This document shows positions 60,200 through 60,628 of a stretch of DNA of 60,628 bases, piece by piece. Made by a program: the position numbers and the translations under genes. Position 1 is the first letter of the stretch, and each line of letters opens with the position of its first letter. The notes under the pieces are model-generated. The model saw nothing but the letters and a program-made list of their open reading frames with translations, was not told the origin of the DNA and did not search any database. The DNA comes from Acetobacteraceae bacterium (GTDB taxonomy: Bacteria; Pseudomonadota; Alphaproteobacteria; Acetobacterales; Acetobacteraceae): positions 1 through 60,628 of the forward strand of contig JAMXLO010000135.1 of assembly GCA_024280945.1 (NCBI GenBank), written 5' to 3'.

Positions 60200-60628
60200 T
60201 CAGCTCAATGCAGGCCGCACTTCGGCCGCGAACAGATCGAGCGAGCGACGCGCCTCGTCCGTCGTCAGATCGCCCCACTGGAAGGCGCCGCACAGATAGT
60301 TGTGCTTCGGCCCTACGGCCTCGACGTAGCGCCGCAGGGCATCGCGCACCGTCGCAGGCGAACCTGCCAGGACCTGCCCGGCCTCGCGCATCGTATCGAA
60401 GTTGGTGCCGCCCGGCATGGGCAGCGCGGCCGGGCTTGCGTGCGGTCCCAGCCGCGGATCGGTGCAATAGAAGTGCTCGGCGTAGGCGACGAAGGCGCGG
60501 CGCGCGAGCGACACTGCTTCGGCATCGGTTTCGGCAATGACCATGTGCCGCGTCGAACCGACCAATGGATCATCGCCAAGAAAGCGAGGATCGTTCCGCG
60601 CGCGACCAGCCTCCCAGATCCGCCAATA
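60200..60628 (-). CDS. luciferase-like monooxygenase, partial (C-terminal part)
   Basis: The frame is open to the right edge of the window and ends at 60200. The visible 142 residues begin inside the protein (YWRIWEAGRARNDPRFLGDD) and include GSTRHMVIAETDAEAVSLAR, GTNFDTMREAGQVLAGSP and VGPKHNYLCGAFQWGDLT, the pattern of the C-terminal part of LLM flavin monooxygenases (helix after the barrel with an A-G-S-P loop). The N-terminal flavin-binding half lies beyond the window. It is transcribed towards and probably with the DUF1989 gene. Confidence 0.8.
   Translation of the reverse strand, partial: YWRIWEAGRARNDPRFLGDDPLVGSTRHMVIAETDAEAVSLARRAFVAYAEHFYCTDPRLGPHASPAALPMPGGTNFDTMREAGQVLAGSPATVRDALRRYVEAVGPKHNYLCGAFQWGDLTTDEARRSLDLFAAEVRPALS

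Overview
The window is GC-rich, densely packed bacterial DNA on both strands, with many genes coupled by ATGA/GTGA overlaps. Gene content fits an environmental, aerobic alphaproteobacterium, possibly of the Acetobacteraceae/Rhodospirillales type: a box-type benzoate route, several luciferase-like flavin monooxygenases, two hydantoinase HyuA/HyuB pairs, GMC oxidoreductases and a Zwf. The taxonomic guess is inference only. No rRNA, tRNA, CRISPR array or intact transposase was seen.

Layout. 0-12 kb: a small membrane peptide, a single-domain globin, an acyltransferase, a tandem pair of near-identical luciferase-like monooxygenases followed directly by an FAD monooxygenase, a phosphoesterase, a LysR regulator, a small secreted protein with a strong terminator, a GMC oxidoreductase, a MetE-like methyltransferase and an atypical SDR. 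12.1-16.3 kb: an island of different texture and visibly lower GC. It holds the remains of polymorphic-toxin (CDI-like) cassettes: a frameshifted toxin with a complete RNase A-like C-terminal domain, an intact CdiI-like immunity gene, a truncated second toxin tail overlapping a DUF4279 gene, unrecognised decaying ORFs, and two further degenerate copies of the immunity gene. 16.4-24 kb: zwf, a second GMC enzyme, an NtaA-type monooxygenase, glutamate dehydrogenase, a nitroreductase and a GFA protein.

24.1-30 kb: a benzoyl-CoA operon (benzoate-CoA ligase, alpha/beta hydrolase, BoxC, BoxB, MaoC), but with no boxA reductase in the window. 30-43 kb: an M28-like protein with an altered active-site motif, a Tat-exported class II aldolase, MmgE/PrpD, an SDR lacking catalytic residues, a TauD dioxygenase, an Nramp-like transporter, the coupled cysS-DUF305-trmJ cluster, an acyl-CoA-dehydrogenase-like flavoprotein, a quinone oxidoreductase and an amidase.

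43.3-54.2 kb: two paralogous hyuAB operons pointing towards each other. Between them lie a two-gene encapsulin nanocompartment (shell plus encapsulated ferritin with a visible cargo tag), a LysE exporter and an enolase-superfamily enzyme. 54.4-60.6 kb: an SGNH hydrolase, an HpcH/HpaI aldolase, an ATP-dependent DNA ligase, a small lipoprotein, a double NIPSNAP protein, a DUF1989 protein and a partial luciferase-like monooxygenase running off the end.

Three families of small intergenic inverted repeats recur: an ATGGCCGGG palindrome just before ribosome binding sites, a 28-base arm with a CCCGCGAAAGCGGG core, and CRP-like CTGTGA-N6-TCACAG sites. The most interesting loci are the decaying toxin/immunity island and the encapsulin operon.
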